A stretch of 64,000 nucleotides of DNA. Source: Corbicula japonica (taxonomy: Eukaryota; Mollusca; Bivalvia; Venerida; Cyrenidae). The DNA is taken from NCBI GenBank assembly GCA_038501625.1, contig JAZAYU010000263.1, positions 1 to 64,000 of the forward strand. The letters are read 5' to 3'. How positions within the stretch are numbered: position 1 is the stretch's first letter; every line of letters begins with the position of its first letter. A model generated the notes under the pieces. That model worked only from the letters and a program-made list of their open reading frames with translations. It was not told the origin of the DNA and did no database searches. A program made the translations under genes and the position numbers. This document shows, piece after piece, positions 1 through 11,684 of this stretch.

Positions 1-419
1 TATTGAAAGCATTAAAAATTTGGCCAAAATATTGTGTATTTGGACATGACATGGAAAAAAAGCCAGGCCGCAGGGTCAAATTTTCACATAATACATTTTT
101 TTTTTCTTTTTCTTTGTGAACAATTGTTATCAGTAAGTAATGCATGATATAAACTAAGGTCATATGAACACAACAAGGTACATTTTACAAATATATTCCT
201 CAATTTGGAAAAATTACACAAGATTTATAGCATCTAGGTATTTGCTCTTTGGGGTTCTTCTCGGAAAAGTGGGGTAGCCGACATCAAATGTACATATCTC
301 ATGTTTTGAACGGTAAATTTTAATAAAATTTCATATTTGGGTGTCTTAATGGATGCTTAACAAGAAATCATCAAGTATGTAACCATTTCTAAACGTGGGT
401 TTCAGGGTCCGTAAACCTT
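1..419. other. Left flank, no gene seen
   Basis: AT-rich sequence with T and A runs. No ORF above 60 codons, no tRNA-like boxes and no match to the other repeats of this window. The 1.29-kb array begins at about 420, where the sequence changes to 'aaaccgggtgttaaacac'. Confidence 0.5.
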
Positions 420-1063
420 AAACCGGGTGTTAAACACTACATTAAATAGCGAAAAATGACTAAGTGTGAAAACGCAATACAAACGTTTGCTGGGTGCTCG
501 TACTTACAGCCCCGACCCAAGCGCCATTTAAATGCAATGAGCCTAAAAATCCTGCGGGTCGTGTGCAACTGATGGTGGACTACCTGAAACCAGTTTTGGT
601 TTGAGTTACTGCATTTAAATGGAGCTTACATCCGACGGTTTTCAATAGGCATTTCACTGGGCAATTAAGTCGCGAATTTATGATCAAACACGAGAAAACG
701 TGCATTTCTAATAATCCAATATCTTTGAAATTTGCACGGTGTTTATAGATCTTTTAGGTGAGCTTATGGTCAAAATTTCAAAGTTCTAGACCGTCAGAAA
801 CCTATTAAACCGGGTGTAAAACCCTATATTACACAGCGTAAAATGACCGAGTTGGTAAGGCACGCTCAAGAGTAAACATATATTTCTAATAATCCAATAT
901 CTTTGAAATTTGCACGGTGCTTAGAGCTTTTTTAGGTGAGCTTATGCTCCAAATTTCAAAGCTCTAGACCGTCAGGAACCTATTTAACCGGGTGTAAAAC
1001 AATACATTACATAGCGAAAAATGACTAAGTGTGAAACCGCAGAATAAAGTCATAAAAAAACTG

Positions 1064-1134
1064 TCCGGTGCCGGGTTTCGAACCCGGGGCTCCCGTGTTA
1101 AAGACCACTATTCTAGCCACTACACTACGAAAGG
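1064..1134 (-). tRNA. tRNA-Glu-like pol III cassette, copy 1 (probable pseudogene)
   Basis: The T arm is perfect (CCGGG stem, loop TTCGAAA) and the B box reads GGTTCGAAACC. The A box is present, but this copy has 'ggctag' where the others have 'ggttag', and the anticodon loop is mutated to CTTTAAC. The 5' acceptor strand does not pair with 3' CACCGGA. A T7 run follows the cassette on the minus strand. It resembles eukaryotic tRNA-Glu in the D and T arms but cannot form a normal acceptor stem. Confidence 0.5.
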
Positions 1135-2354
1135 TCTGTTGTGAACAGTGAATTTAAATAAGCCTTATAAAATCGCATTGTAGAGGGCAGGTAATCCACG
1201 CTAAAGTATCGATGTACTATAGCGTACTGAAAGACCTCCGGGATTCTTGGGTTCCAGCAGGTTGGGAGATCTGACGCTCAGCTGGATCTTCTCTATGTTC
1301 CCTGCAAGTTTGCGAGCGTTGACCATAAAGATATGGCTTACCCAATATATGCATTTAAACTTGTTTGCTATGTAAACGTTATGCTGACCTATGCTAGGAG
1401 CACCAACTTTGAACCTATAGGCCAGGAAAACTGTTGTGCAGTAAGCCGAAAAACCTGGCAGGTCGTGTTCATTGGATGTTTGGCGACCTAAAAGCATGCT
1501 TTGTTGCAGCTACTGCAATTAAATGGAGCTTCCATCCATCGGTTTTCAATGGGCATTTCATAGCGCAATTAAGCCGCGAATTTATATTACACAGCGTAAA
1601 ATGACATTTCTAATAATCCAATATCTTTGAAATTTGCACGGTGTTTAGAGCTCTTTTAGGTGAGCTTATGCTCCAAATTTCAAAGTTCTAGACCGTCAGG
1701 AACCTATTAAACCGGGTGTTAAACACTACATTAAATAGCGAAAAATGACTAAGTGTGAAAACGCAATACAAACGTTTGCTGGTTGCTCGTACTTACAGCC
1801 CCGACCCAAGCGCCATTTAAATGCAATGAGCCTAAAAATCCTGCGGGTCGTGTGCAACTGATGGTGGACTACCTGAAACCAGTTTTGGTTTGAGTTACTG
1901 CATTTAAATGGAGCTTACATCCGACGGTTTTCAATAGGCATTTCACTGGGCAATTAAGTCGCGAATTTATGATCAAACACGAGAAAACGTGCATTTCTAA
2001 TAATCCAATATCTTTGAAATTTGCACGGTGTTTAGAGATCTTTTAGGTGAGCTTATGGTCAACATTTCAAAGTTCTAGACCGTCAGAAACCTATTAAACC
2101 GGGTGTAAAACCCTATATTACACAGCGTAAAATGACCGAGTTGGTAAGGCACGCTCAAGAGTAAACATATATTTCTAATAATCCAATATCTTTGAAATTT
2201 GCATGGTGCTTAGAGCTTTTTTAGGTGAGCTTATGCTCCAAATTTCAAAGCTCTAGACCGTCAGGAACCTATTTAACCGGGTGTAAAACAATACATTACA
2301 TAGCGAAAAATGACTAAGTGTGAACCCGCAGAATAAAGTCATAAAAAAAAACTG

Positions 2355-2425
2355 TCCGGTGACGGGTTTCGAACCCGGGGCTCCCGGGTGAAAGACCACT
2401 ATTCTAACCACTACACTTTGAAAGG
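2355..2425 (-). tRNA. tRNA-Glu-like pol III cassette, copy 2 (probable pseudogene)
   Basis: Same cassette as copy 1. The anticodon loop CTTTCAC reads TTC (Glu). A mutation in the T-arm/acceptor boundary ('gacggg' instead of 'gccggg' on the plus strand) and 'ctttg' instead of 'ctacg' near the 5' end add further decay. A T-rich tract follows on the minus strand. Confidence 0.5.
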
Positions 2426-3645
2426 TCTGTTGTGAACAGTGAATTTAAATAAGCCTTATAAAATCGCATTGTACAGGGCAGGTAATCCACGCTAAAGTAT
2501 CGATGTACTATAGCGTACTGAAAGACCTCCGGGATTCTTGGGTTCCAGCAGGTTGGGAGATCTGAAGCTCAGCTGGATCTTCTCTATGTTCCCTGCAAGT
2601 TTGCGAGCGTTGACCATAAAGATATGGCTTACCCAATATATGCATTTAAACTTGTTTGCTATGTAAACGTTATGCTGACCTATGCTAGGAGCACCAACTT
2701 TGAACCTATAGGCCAGGAAAACTGTTGTGCAGTAAGCCGAAAAACCTGGCAGGTCGTGTTCATTGGATGTTTGGCGACCTAAAAGCATGCTTTGTTGCAG
2801 CTACTGCAATTAAATGGAGCTTCCATCCATCGGTTTTCAATGGGCATTTCATAGCGCAATTAAGCCGCGAATTTATATTACACAGCGTAAAATGACATTT
2901 CTAATAATCCAATATCTTTGAAATTTGCACGGTGTTTAGAGCTCTTTTAGGTGAGCTTATGCTCCAAATTTCAAAGTTCTAGACCGTCAGGAACCTATTA
3001 AACTGGGTGTTAAACACTACATTAAATAGCGAAAAATGACTAAGTGTGAAAACGCAATACAAACGTTTGCTGGGTGCTCGTACTTACAGCCCCGACCCAA
3101 GCGCCATTTAAATGCAATGAGCCTAAAAATCCTGCGGGTCGTGTGCAACTGATGGTGGACTACCTGAAACCAGTTTTGGTTTGAGTTACTGCATTTAAAT
3201 GGAGCTTACATCCGACGGTTTTCAATAGGCATTTCACTGGGCAACTAAGTCGCGAATTTATGATCAAACACGAGAAAACGTGCATTTCTAACAATCCAAT
3301 ATCTTTGAAATTTGCACGGTGTTTAGAGATCTTTTAGGTGACCTTATGGTCAAAATTTCAAAGTTCTAGACCGTCAGAAACCTATTAAACCGGGTGTAAA
3401 ACCCTATATTACACAGCGTAAAATGACCGAGTCGGTAAGGCACGCTCAAGAGTAAACATATATTTCTAATAATCCAATATCTTTGAAATTTGCACGGTGC
3501 TTAGAGCTTTTTTAGGTGAGCTTATGCTCCAAATTTCAAAGCTCTAGACCGTCAGGAACCTATTTAACCGGGTGTAAAACAATACATTACATAGCGAAAA
3601 ATGACTAAGTGTGAACCCGCAGAATAAAGTCTTAAATATAAACTG

Positions 3646-3716
3646 TCCGGTGCCGGGTTTCGAACCCGGGGCTCCCGGGTGAAAGACCACTATTCTAACC
3701 ACTACACTACGAAAGG
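3646..3716 (-). tRNA. tRNA-Glu-like pol III cassette, copy 3 (probable pseudogene)
   Basis: A and B boxes and the CTTTCAC anticodon loop are intact. Unlike the other copies the downstream T run is interrupted (minus strand 'cagtttatatttaag'), so the pol III terminator is weakened. Confidence 0.5.
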
Positions 3717-4151
3717 TCTGTTGTGAACAGTGAATTTAAATAAGCCTTATAAAATCGCATTGTACAGGGCAGGTAATCCACGCTAAAGTATCGATGTACT
3801 ATAGCGTACTGAAAGACCTCCGGGATTCTTGGGTTCCAGCAGGTTGGGAGATCTGAAGCTCGGCTGGATCTTCTCTATGTTCCCTGCAAGTTTGCGAGCG
3901 TTGACCATAAAGATATGGCTTACCCAATATATGCATTTAAAGTTGTTTGCTATGTAAACGTTATGCTGACCTATGCTAGGAGCACCAACTTTGAACCTAT
4001 AGGCCAGGAAAACTGTTGTGCAGTAAGCCGAAAAACCTGGCAGGTCGTGTTCATTGGATGTTTGGCGACCTAAAAGCATGCTTTGTTGCAGCTACTGCAA
4101 TTAAATGGAGCTTCCATCCATCGGTTTTCAATGGGCATTTCATAGCGCAAT

Positions 4152-4362
4152 CGTGTGCAACTGATGGTGGACTACCTGAAACCAGTTTCGGTTTGAGTTA
4201 CTGCATTTAAATGGAGATTACATCCGACGGTTTTCAATAGTCATTTCACTGGGCAATTAAGTCGCGAATTTATGATCAAACACGAGAAAACGTGCATTTC
4301 TAATAATCCAATATCTTTGAAAAACTGGTTTCAGGTAGTCCACCATCAGTTGCACACGACCC
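4152..4362. repeat. Palindromic inversion junction of array 1
   Basis: A stretch of about 38 bp beginning 'tcgtgtgcaactgatggtgg' at 4151 is repeated as its reverse complement at about 4324-4361, with roughly 135 bp between the arms. Left of it the 1.29-kb units run on the minus strand; right of it on the plus strand. The breakpoint is therefore a foldback in which the same unit segment is present in both orientations. Confidence 0.85.
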
Positions 4363-5072
4363 GCAGGATTTTTAGGCTCATTGCATTTAAATGGCGCTTG
4401 GGTCGGGGCTGTAAGTACGAGCACCGAGCAAACGTTTGTATTGCGTTTTCACACATAGTCATTTTTCGCTATTTAATGTAGTGTTTAACACCCGGTTTAA
4501 TAGGTTCCTGACGGTCTAGAACTTTGAAATTTGGAGCATAAGCTCACCTAAAAGAGCTCTAAACACCGTGCAAATTTCAAAGATATTGGATTATTAGAAA
4601 TGTCATTTTACGCTGTGTAATATAAATTCGCGGCTTAATTGCGCTATGAAATGCCCATTGAAAACCGATGGATGGAAGCTCCATTTAATTGCAGTAGCTG
4701 CAACAAAGCATGCTTTTAGGTCGCCAAACATCCAATGAACACGACCTGCCAGGTTTTTCGGCTTACTGCACAACAGTTTTCCTGGCCTATAGGTTCAAAG
4801 TTGGTGCTCCTAGCATAGGTCAGCATAACGTTTACATAGCAAACAACTTTAAATGCATATATTGGATAAGCCATATCTTTATGGTCAACGCTCGCAAACT
4901 TGCAGGGAACATAGAGAAGATCCAGCTGAGCTTCATATCTCCCAACCTGCTGGAACCCAAGAATCCCGGAGGTCTTTCAGTACGCTATAGTACATCGATA
5001 CTTTAGCGTGGATTACCTGCCCTGTACAATGCGATTTTATAAGGCTTATTTAAATTCACTGTTCACAACAGA

Positions 5073-5143
5073 CATTTCGTAGTGTAGTGGTTAGAATAGT
5101 GGTCTTTCACCCGGGAGCCCCGGGTCCGAAACCCGGCACCGGA
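5073..5143 (+). tRNA. tRNA-Glu-like pol III cassette, copy 4 (probable pseudogene)
   Basis: The B box is altered to GGTCCGAAACC. The A box (TAGTGTAGTGG) and TTC anticodon are kept. A run of more than ten T follows within 5 nt of the 3' end, an efficient type of pol III terminator. Confidence 0.5.
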
Positions 5144-6353
5144 CAGTTTTTTTTTTTTATGACTTTATTCTGCGGTTTCACACTTAGTCATTTTTCGCTA
5201 TGTAATGTATTTTTTTACACCCGGTTAAATAGGTTCCTGACGGTCTAGAGCTTTGAAATTTGGAGCATAAGCTCACCTAAAAAAGCTCTAAGCACCGTGC
5301 AAATTTCAAAGATATTGGATTATTAGAAATATATGTTTACTCTTGAGCGTGCCTTACCAACTCGGTCATTTTACGCTGTGTAATATAGGGTTTTACACCC
5401 GGTTTAATAGGTTTCTGACGGTCTAGAACTTTGAAATTTTGACCATAAGCTCACCTAAAAGATTTCTAAACACCGTGCAAATTTCAAAGATATTGGATTA
5501 TTAGAAATGCTCGTTTTCTAGTGTTTGATCATAAATTCGCGACTTAATTGCCCAGTGAAATGCCTATTGAAAACCGTCGGATGTAAGCTCCATTTAAATG
5601 CAGTAACTCAAACCAAAACTGGTTTCAGGTAGTCCACCATCAGTTGCACACGACCCGCAGGATTTTTAGGCTCATTGCATTTAAATGGCGCTTGGGTCGG
5701 GGCTGTAAGTACGAGCACCCAGCAAACGTTTGTATTGCGTTTTCACACTTAGTCATTTTTCGCTATTTAATGTAGTGTTTAACACCCGGTTTAATAGGTT
5801 CCTGACGGTCTAGAACTTTGAAATTTGGAGCATAAGCTCACCTAAAAGAGCTCTAAACACCGTGCAAATTTCAAAGATATTGGATTATTAGAAATGTCAT
5901 TTTACGCTGTGTAATATAAATTCGCGACTTAATTGCCCAGTGAAATGCCTATTGAAAACCGATGGATGGAAGCTCCATTTAATTGCAGTAGCTGCAACAA
6001 AGCATGCTTTTAGGTCGCCAAACATCCAATGAACACGACCTGCCAAGTTTTTCGGCTTACTGCACAACAGTCTTCCTGGCCTATAGGTTCAAAGTTGGTG
6101 CTCCTAGCATAGGTCAGCATAACGTTTACATAGCAAACAACTTTAAATGCATATATTGGGTAAGCCATATCTTTATGGTCAACGCTCGCAAACTTGCAGG
6201 GAACATAGAGAAGATCCAGCTGAGCTTCAGATCTCCCAACCTGCTGGAACCCAAGAATCCCGGAGGTCTTTCAGTACGCTATAGTACATCGATACTTTAG
6301 CGTGGATTACCTGCCCTGTACAATGCGATTTTATAAGGCTTATTTACAGCAGA

Positions 6354-6424
6354 CCTTTCGTAGTGTAGTGGTTAGAATAGTGGTCTTTCACCCGGGAGCC
6401 CCGGGTTCGAAACCCGGCACTGGA
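6354..6424 (+). tRNA. tRNA-Glu-like pol III cassette, copy 5 (probable pseudogene)
   Basis: A box TAGTGTAGTGG, B box GGTTCGAAACC, TTC anticodon in loop CTTTCAC and a following T run. The 3' acceptor strand has one extra change ('cactgga'). The anticodon stem GTGGT/CCGGG and the acceptor stem are mostly unpaired. Confidence 0.5.
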
Positions 6425-7644
6425 CAGTTTTTTTTTATGACTTTATTCTGCGGTTTCACACTTAGTCATTTTTCCCTATGTAATGTATTGTTTTACACCC
6501 GGTTAAATAGGTTCCTGACGGTCTAGAGCTTTGAAATTTGGAGCATAAGCTCACCTAAAAAAGCTCTAAGCACCGTGCAAATTTCAAAGATATTGGATTA
6601 TTAGAAATATATGTTTACTCTTGAGCGTGCCTTACCAACTCGGTCATTTTACGCTGTGTAATATAGGGTTTTACACCCGGTTTAATAGGGTTCTGACGGT
6701 CTAGAACTTTGAAATTTTGACCATAAGCTCACCTAAAAGATCTCTAAACACCGTGCAAATTTCAAAGATATTGGATTATTAGAAATGCACGTTTTCTCGT
6801 GTTTGATCATAAATTCGCGACTTAATTGCCCAGTGAAATGCCTATTGAAAACCGTCGGATGTAAGCTCCATTTAAATGCAGTAACTCAAACCAAAACTGG
6901 TTTCAGGTAGTCCACCATCAGTTGCACACGACCCGCAGGATTTTTAGGCTCATTGCATTTAAATGGCGCTTGGGTCGGGGCTGTAAGTACGAGCACCCAG
7001 CAAACGTTTGTATTGCGTTTTCACACTTAGTCATTTTTCGCTATTTAATGTAGTGTTTAACACCCGGTTTAATAGGTTCCTGACGGTCTAGAACTTTGAA
7101 ATTTGGAGCATAAGCTCACCTAAAAGAGCTCTAAACACCGTGCAAATTTCAAGGATATTGGATTATTAGAACTGTCATTTTACGCTGTGAAATATAAATT
7201 CGCGGCTTAATTGCGCTATGAAATGCCCATTGAAAACCGATGAATGGAAGCTCCATTTAATTGCAGTAGCTGCAACAAAGCATGCTTTTAGGTCGCCAAA
7301 CATCCAATGAACACGACCTGCCAGGTTTTTCGGCTTACTGCACAACAGTTTTCCTGGCCTATAGGTTCAAAGTTGGTGCTCCTAGCATAGGTCAGCATAA
7401 CGTTTACATAGCAAACAACTTTAAATGCATATATTGGGTAAGCCATATCTTTATGGTCAACGCTCGCAAACTTGCAGGGAACATAGAGAAGATCCAGCTG
7501 AGCTTCAGATCTCCCAACCTGCTGGAACCCAAGAATCCCGGAGGTCTTTCAGTACGCTATAGTACATCGATACTTTAGCGTGGATTACCTGCCCTGTACA
7601 ATGCGATTTTATAAGGCTTATTTAAATTCACTGTTCACAACAGA

Positions 7645-7715
7645 CCTTTCGTAGTGTAGTGGTTAGAATAGTGGTCTTTCACCCGGGAGCCCCGGGTTCG
7701 AAACCCGGCACCGGA
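7645..7715 (+). tRNA. tRNA-Glu-like pol III cassette, copy 6 (probable pseudogene)
   Basis: Matches the consensus of the 11 cassettes: A box at 7652-7662, anticodon TTC, B box GGTTCGAAACC, T8 terminator 4 nt downstream. T arm perfect; acceptor 5' strand CCTTTCG does not pair with CACCGGA, hence probably not a working tRNA but a plausible pol III transcription unit. Confidence 0.55.
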
Positions 7716-8319
7716 CAGTTTTTTTTATGACTTTATTCTGCGGTTTCACACTTAGTCATTTTTCGCTATGTAATGTATTGTTTTACACCCGGTTAAATAG
7801 GTTCCTGACGGTCTAGAGCTTTGAAATTTGGAGCATAAGCTCACCTAAAAAAGCTCTAAGCACCGTGCAAATTTCAAAGATATTGGATTATTAGAAATAT
7901 ATGTTTACTCTTGAGCGTGCCTTACCAACTCGGTCATTTTACGCTGTGTATTATAGGGTTTTACACCCGGTTTAATAGGTTTCTGGCGGTCTAGAACTTT
8001 GAAATTTTGACCATAAGCTCACCTAAAAGATCTCTAAACACCGTGCAAATTTCAAAGATATTGGATTATTAGAAATGCACGTTTTCTCGTGTTTGATCAT
8101 AAATTCGCGACTTAATTGCCCAGTGAAATGCCTTTAACAGAGTATTATGTGAAGTGAGAAAATGGCATCAAACTGAGAATTCACTTTTTTCTTTGGTCGT
8201 AAATGTTTTTCCTCTTTGTTGTTACTTTATCCCATTTTTGTTGCAATAAATCATATATAACAGCCTTCCTTTGTTGTCATTCTTCGTGCAACTACGTTGA
8301 TCTTTGTTTACTTTTGAAA

Positions 8320-8335
8320 CTGATGACGTCATCAG
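8320..8335. promoter_or_regulatory. 16-bp palindrome with CRE core TGACGTCA
   Basis: CTGATGACGTCATCAG is a perfect palindrome whose centre is the full CREB/ATF consensus TGACGTCA. No promoter or gene can be tied to it here, so function is inference only. Confidence 0.35.
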
Positions 8336-8336
8336 G

Positions 8337-8368
8337 CACCATCGACAACACATGTGTTGTCGATGGTG
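8337..8368. repeat. 32-bp perfect palindrome
   Basis: CACCATCGACAACACA followed directly by its exact reverse complement, with no spacer. It lies one base after the CRE palindrome. Confidence 0.85.
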
Positions 8369-9095
8369 GTCATCGATGTGAATTTAAACGACGTTTTCAA
8401 ATAACTTCTAACGTCTATGTTCGTTCCTGGTATTTGTAGTCGAAATCCATTCTTTTTTCATCTAAGAACTGTTGTTATTTATTTTCCAAGTTCAACCAAG
8501 TTTTTCTCCTCTTTTAAATTATTAATATTTTATAAAAATAACTCATCATTTCCTTGTTTTGTGTTTCTTTTTTCAGACTAGAATTCACCAATTTAACTCT
8601 TCTCGCGAAATCAAGTGATAATCTGTTTGAAGTTATTTGAGTTCAATATCATAACTTGACTAAATCCTCCAACGGAACATTCTATGATGACTTCAAATGA
8701 TCTACAGCTAGAAAGAATGTAAAGAAAAAAATATTTGTATTTACATTTTCCTTAACATTCCATCGTTGCAACCATTTGTTTCAAAATATTTCCGCTAAAC
8801 ATCATGTACACGTGTAACCGTCTTTGTTTTTAATAGTGTGAATAGCTACTAACGTTATTGGTTTATTTTAGATTGCATGATATGATCACGTATTCAATGA
8901 CGTAATTAATGTCAAAAATATGGGTCAGCATGTATGGAAAGCTCGGTCTACATGTGTTGTGTTTTTATTTCTCTAATTATGTGCAATTAAAATTACGTTA
9001 TATTTGTTGCTTTAGCTTCTTGACATTATTATAAATTCAATATTTTTTAATATAATTTTTGTATAAAACCCATGCTGTTTTTTTATTTCTTTAAT

Positions 9096-9160
9096 ATATG
9101 CATATCAGGAATCGCCACAGTAACACAAAACAGCATCCACACGCAGCGAAAAAGAAGAGA

Positions 9161-9210
<50 letters not shown>

Positions 9211-9508
9211 ATTCTTGTTATAAGTATGTCAATTCAAATAGGACGCCACAAACAAGTAACGAAAAAGTGAACCTTTGGGGATACCGCCTTGGAACGGTCA
9301 GTGGCAAAACAAATTGCCACTGGGGGTTTAAACCAGGTTCTTGAGTGCACTAACCTTACACTTGCCTCAACCGGTTCTCGTATCACAAAACAAGTACAAG
9401 TTGTCTTGGTGAGATAACTCCAACCCACCCATCGGCTCAACAATGTTGCATGCAATTTAAGCACACAAACATATAAAACATAAGAAGCTAATAGCATTGC
9501 AAAGCCAA
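9096..9508 (+). repeat. Dispersed repeat family with internal hairpin, copy 1
   Basis: Starts 'atatgcatatcaggaatcgcc', continues with a purine-rich stretch expanded to a GA microsatellite (about 9160-9210), then 'accgccttggaacggtcagt', a perfect hairpin at 9299-9322 (arms CAGTGGCAA/TTGCCACTG, 6-nt loop), 'gtttaaaccaggttct' and a tail 'cacaaaacaagtacaagttg'. Related copies: 33740-33970 (minus) and 56967-57328 (plus). No coding capacity; a non-autonomous element of unknown class. Confidence 0.7.
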
Positions 9509-10844
9509 AGGGTGGGTACTCAATGATCTTACCGAGACCAGAGCACCTGGAGTAAAATCAGCAAGAACACCATGACAGGGATAAAAGAAACAAATCGAGC
9601 TTCTAGGTTCTTTTAAGAAAAGATTTCCCCATAAACCTTAATAAACTCTTAAACCCCTGCCACTGTCGTGCAACCAAAAAGGTAAGCATAATGATCAACT
9701 GTAGATGGGTAAATCACCAGGTCTGCAGAGCGCTGTAAAATATCATGTTGGTAACCTATCTTTTTAAATTTGCAGATGGTTTTTACGAATAACCGGGAAT
9801 AATTAACATTGTCTTTTATCTTCTTAAGTTTATAGATTAAATCTCCATAAAAACAGGCTGTGAAATACCTTGTTGCAATAGTGATTTTAAACTGCACCTG
9901 TATTTATGACTTAGATCTGGGTATCGGCGATAAAACTTGCAAAAGGTTTTCCTTAATTTGTGATACCGATAACCCTTTTAAATAGTTTTTCTGTGATGCA
10001 AAGAATACGTTCATTGAAATCATTCACATCGTTGCAAGCCCTTGAAAAGCGAACAAGCTGTGAGATATAAACCCCGCAAGATGTTGCACGAGCAACAACG
10101 CCGTCCATAAACGGAACATTTACTATATTAAAATTAAAAGGAAGAGGTCATTTCTGATAAACATAAATTTCACCTTTTTAATATAATGTTATATTTTTAA
10201 TTTTCAATAATAATAATAACAATTAGCTCATGTTCATCTTGGTTATGTAGACCGTGCTTTAAAATGCAATCGACACTCGCTGAAATTTGCTTCTGAAATC
10301 GCCGTAGATTTGCATGATTGTTATAGAGGGATGAAAATATTTCTCGCGCCGAATCGTTTATATACTCTATGCATAAACGTCTTTCGTGTTACTTTATTAT
10401 GTTATCGGTTGTCTGTCAGGTGAATTGATGAGTTCAAATATTTTTCAATCCGAAGAATTGAGCAAATTAAATTAACTCTTCACTTGGTAGATTTTGAGTA
10501 TTTAATTACAAATAGTCAAGCGAACTGCGTATCATCGCCTGTCACATACGCTCATAATACAATAGCAATGCGCTTACTTCACTGTTCAAACTCATCAAGG
10601 CGGCACGTAGGTTGAAAATTTCCCATATTACTATAGAAACCGATACTTTGCCGTAAATTGATTATTATAAATAAACGAAATCAAAATAATCATGTAATAT
10701 CTAAAGCAATTTAATCTATCATTGTTTAGCCAACGATATATGCTCTAGATAGTTATAACACATTAAATGAAAATAAGTCAATGCGGGTGACTTAGGTCGA
10801 GCTGCACACCTTCCTTTTTATTTGTGTTCGCAAATGGTATTGCC
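9509..10844. other. No gene recognised
   Basis: AT-rich sequence without an ORF of recognisable content. The 82-codon minus ORF at 9649-9897 shows no motif. Confidence 0.4.
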
Positions 10845-10847
10845 CAT

Positions 10848-11015
10848 ACTGGGAATCGAACTCGCACATTACGACGACAGCGCATAGCCATATAAAAAAA
10901 TGAGAACACTACCGGTACCTCCCCAAGAAAAGTTGCGCGGATAACTAATGACTGCGATGCTAGCCATGTAATTTCTCTTACTCTACTGACTGAGCTAGCC
11001 AGGACAACCGAAACA
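10848..11015 (-). repeat. Possible tRNA-derived SINE fragment or split tRNA-like sequence
   Basis: On the minus strand an A-box-like 'tggctagctcagtcagtaga' (about 11003-10984) precedes a B-box-like 'gagttcgattccc' (about 10870-10857). The bases before the A box (TGTCC) can pair with GGGCA just after the T arm. The two boxes are about 120 bp apart, too far for an ordinary tRNA, so this is either a SINE head or a tRNA-like sequence with an insertion. Confidence 0.3.
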
Positions 11016-11684
11016 AAAGGTTGTGCGGATAACCTTGCAACTGTCCAAAGCGGGGTATTTAAGGAAATACGTTTTTAAGTTTCGGATCCAGCGTTGTGCA
11101 CATGAAGTTTCGAGGCCATTTTCAATACACACAATTATATCAAAATAATGAGTAAGAATGCATGACAAACCACTGGTTACCAGGAATATAACTGTAAACA
11201 AGAATACACAGTTGCTATAATAGTTATGAGACTGCATTTCAACATTTATCTTTAGCGGCGAAATCTGTTCAGAGGTAGTGAATTTATAGTTTTACCACAT
11301 TTGATGAACAAATATTAAGAAGTGACAAAGTGATGTTTTCATGTCAAAATGCAAGTACAGTTACGAAAGTGTCCATGAAAAACAGATGTCACACTCTCAG
11401 TTGATTGCAATGATCGGTTCATTGTTTTTAAGAATGGGGTGAGCTAACATTATACATGTACGTCATCAATTTCCAGTAAAACATAAATTTCTAATAATAT
11501 ATTCTAATAAACTTTCTCTGCTTGATTAAATAACATGCATATATACACAAAAAGCCTTATAACAAACACAACAGGTTAATTTATGAATTTATTACCAAAT
11601 TCAGAATCAATAGCAAGATTTTTTTTCAACAAATATAACAAAAACATTCTTAAAATAAAATAATATTTTAAAGTTCGAGTAATA

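Larger units (their letters stand above)
420..4321 (-). repeat. Tandem array 1, minus arm (1.29-kb units)
   Basis: Two full units and one partial unit with a period of 1291 bp (tRNA-like cassettes at 1064, 2355 and 3646). Units differ by only a few substitutions. A unit contains three copies of a roughly 180-bp submodule built on 'gtcatttt-cgct..cacccggttt..gacggtctaga..gataagctcacc..ccaatatc', plus diverged paralogous tails, so it is a higher-order repeat. A 98-codon ORF lies in every unit, but its paralogous module lacks it and I do not call it a gene. The third unit is internally deleted at about 4150, where 'catagcgcaa' joins 'tcgtgtgcaactgatgg'. The orientation flips at about 4321. Confidence 0.93.
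4322..8133 (+). repeat. Tandem array 1, plus arm (1.29-kb units)
   Basis: About three units in plus orientation (cassettes at 5073, 6354 and 7645). The middle unit lost about 10-13 bp just before its cassette ('cttatttacagcagacc' instead of 'cttatttaaattcactgttcacaacagacc'). In the unit at 6354 the submodules begin at 6465, 6643 and 7030. The array ends abruptly at 8133 after 'cagtgaaatgcct' and is followed by unrelated sequence. Confidence 0.93.
8134..9095. other. Spacer, no gene seen
   Basis: Unique AT-rich sequence. The only strong structure is the pair of perfect palindromes at 8320-8368. The 78-codon ORF starting at 8203 has no recognisable domain and runs through the palindromes; I do not call it. 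Confidence 0.4.

Noticed and set aside
545..625. Hammerhead-ribozyme-like motif 'ctgatggtggactacctgaaac' in the array unit
   Set aside because: The core needs CTGANGA before stem II and GAAA after it. Here A9 is G and the stem II geometry is wrong, and no cleavage-site stem could be placed.
9072..9344. 90-codon ORF with Arg/Glu repeat
   Set aside because: Translation of the GA microsatellite inside the dispersed repeat.
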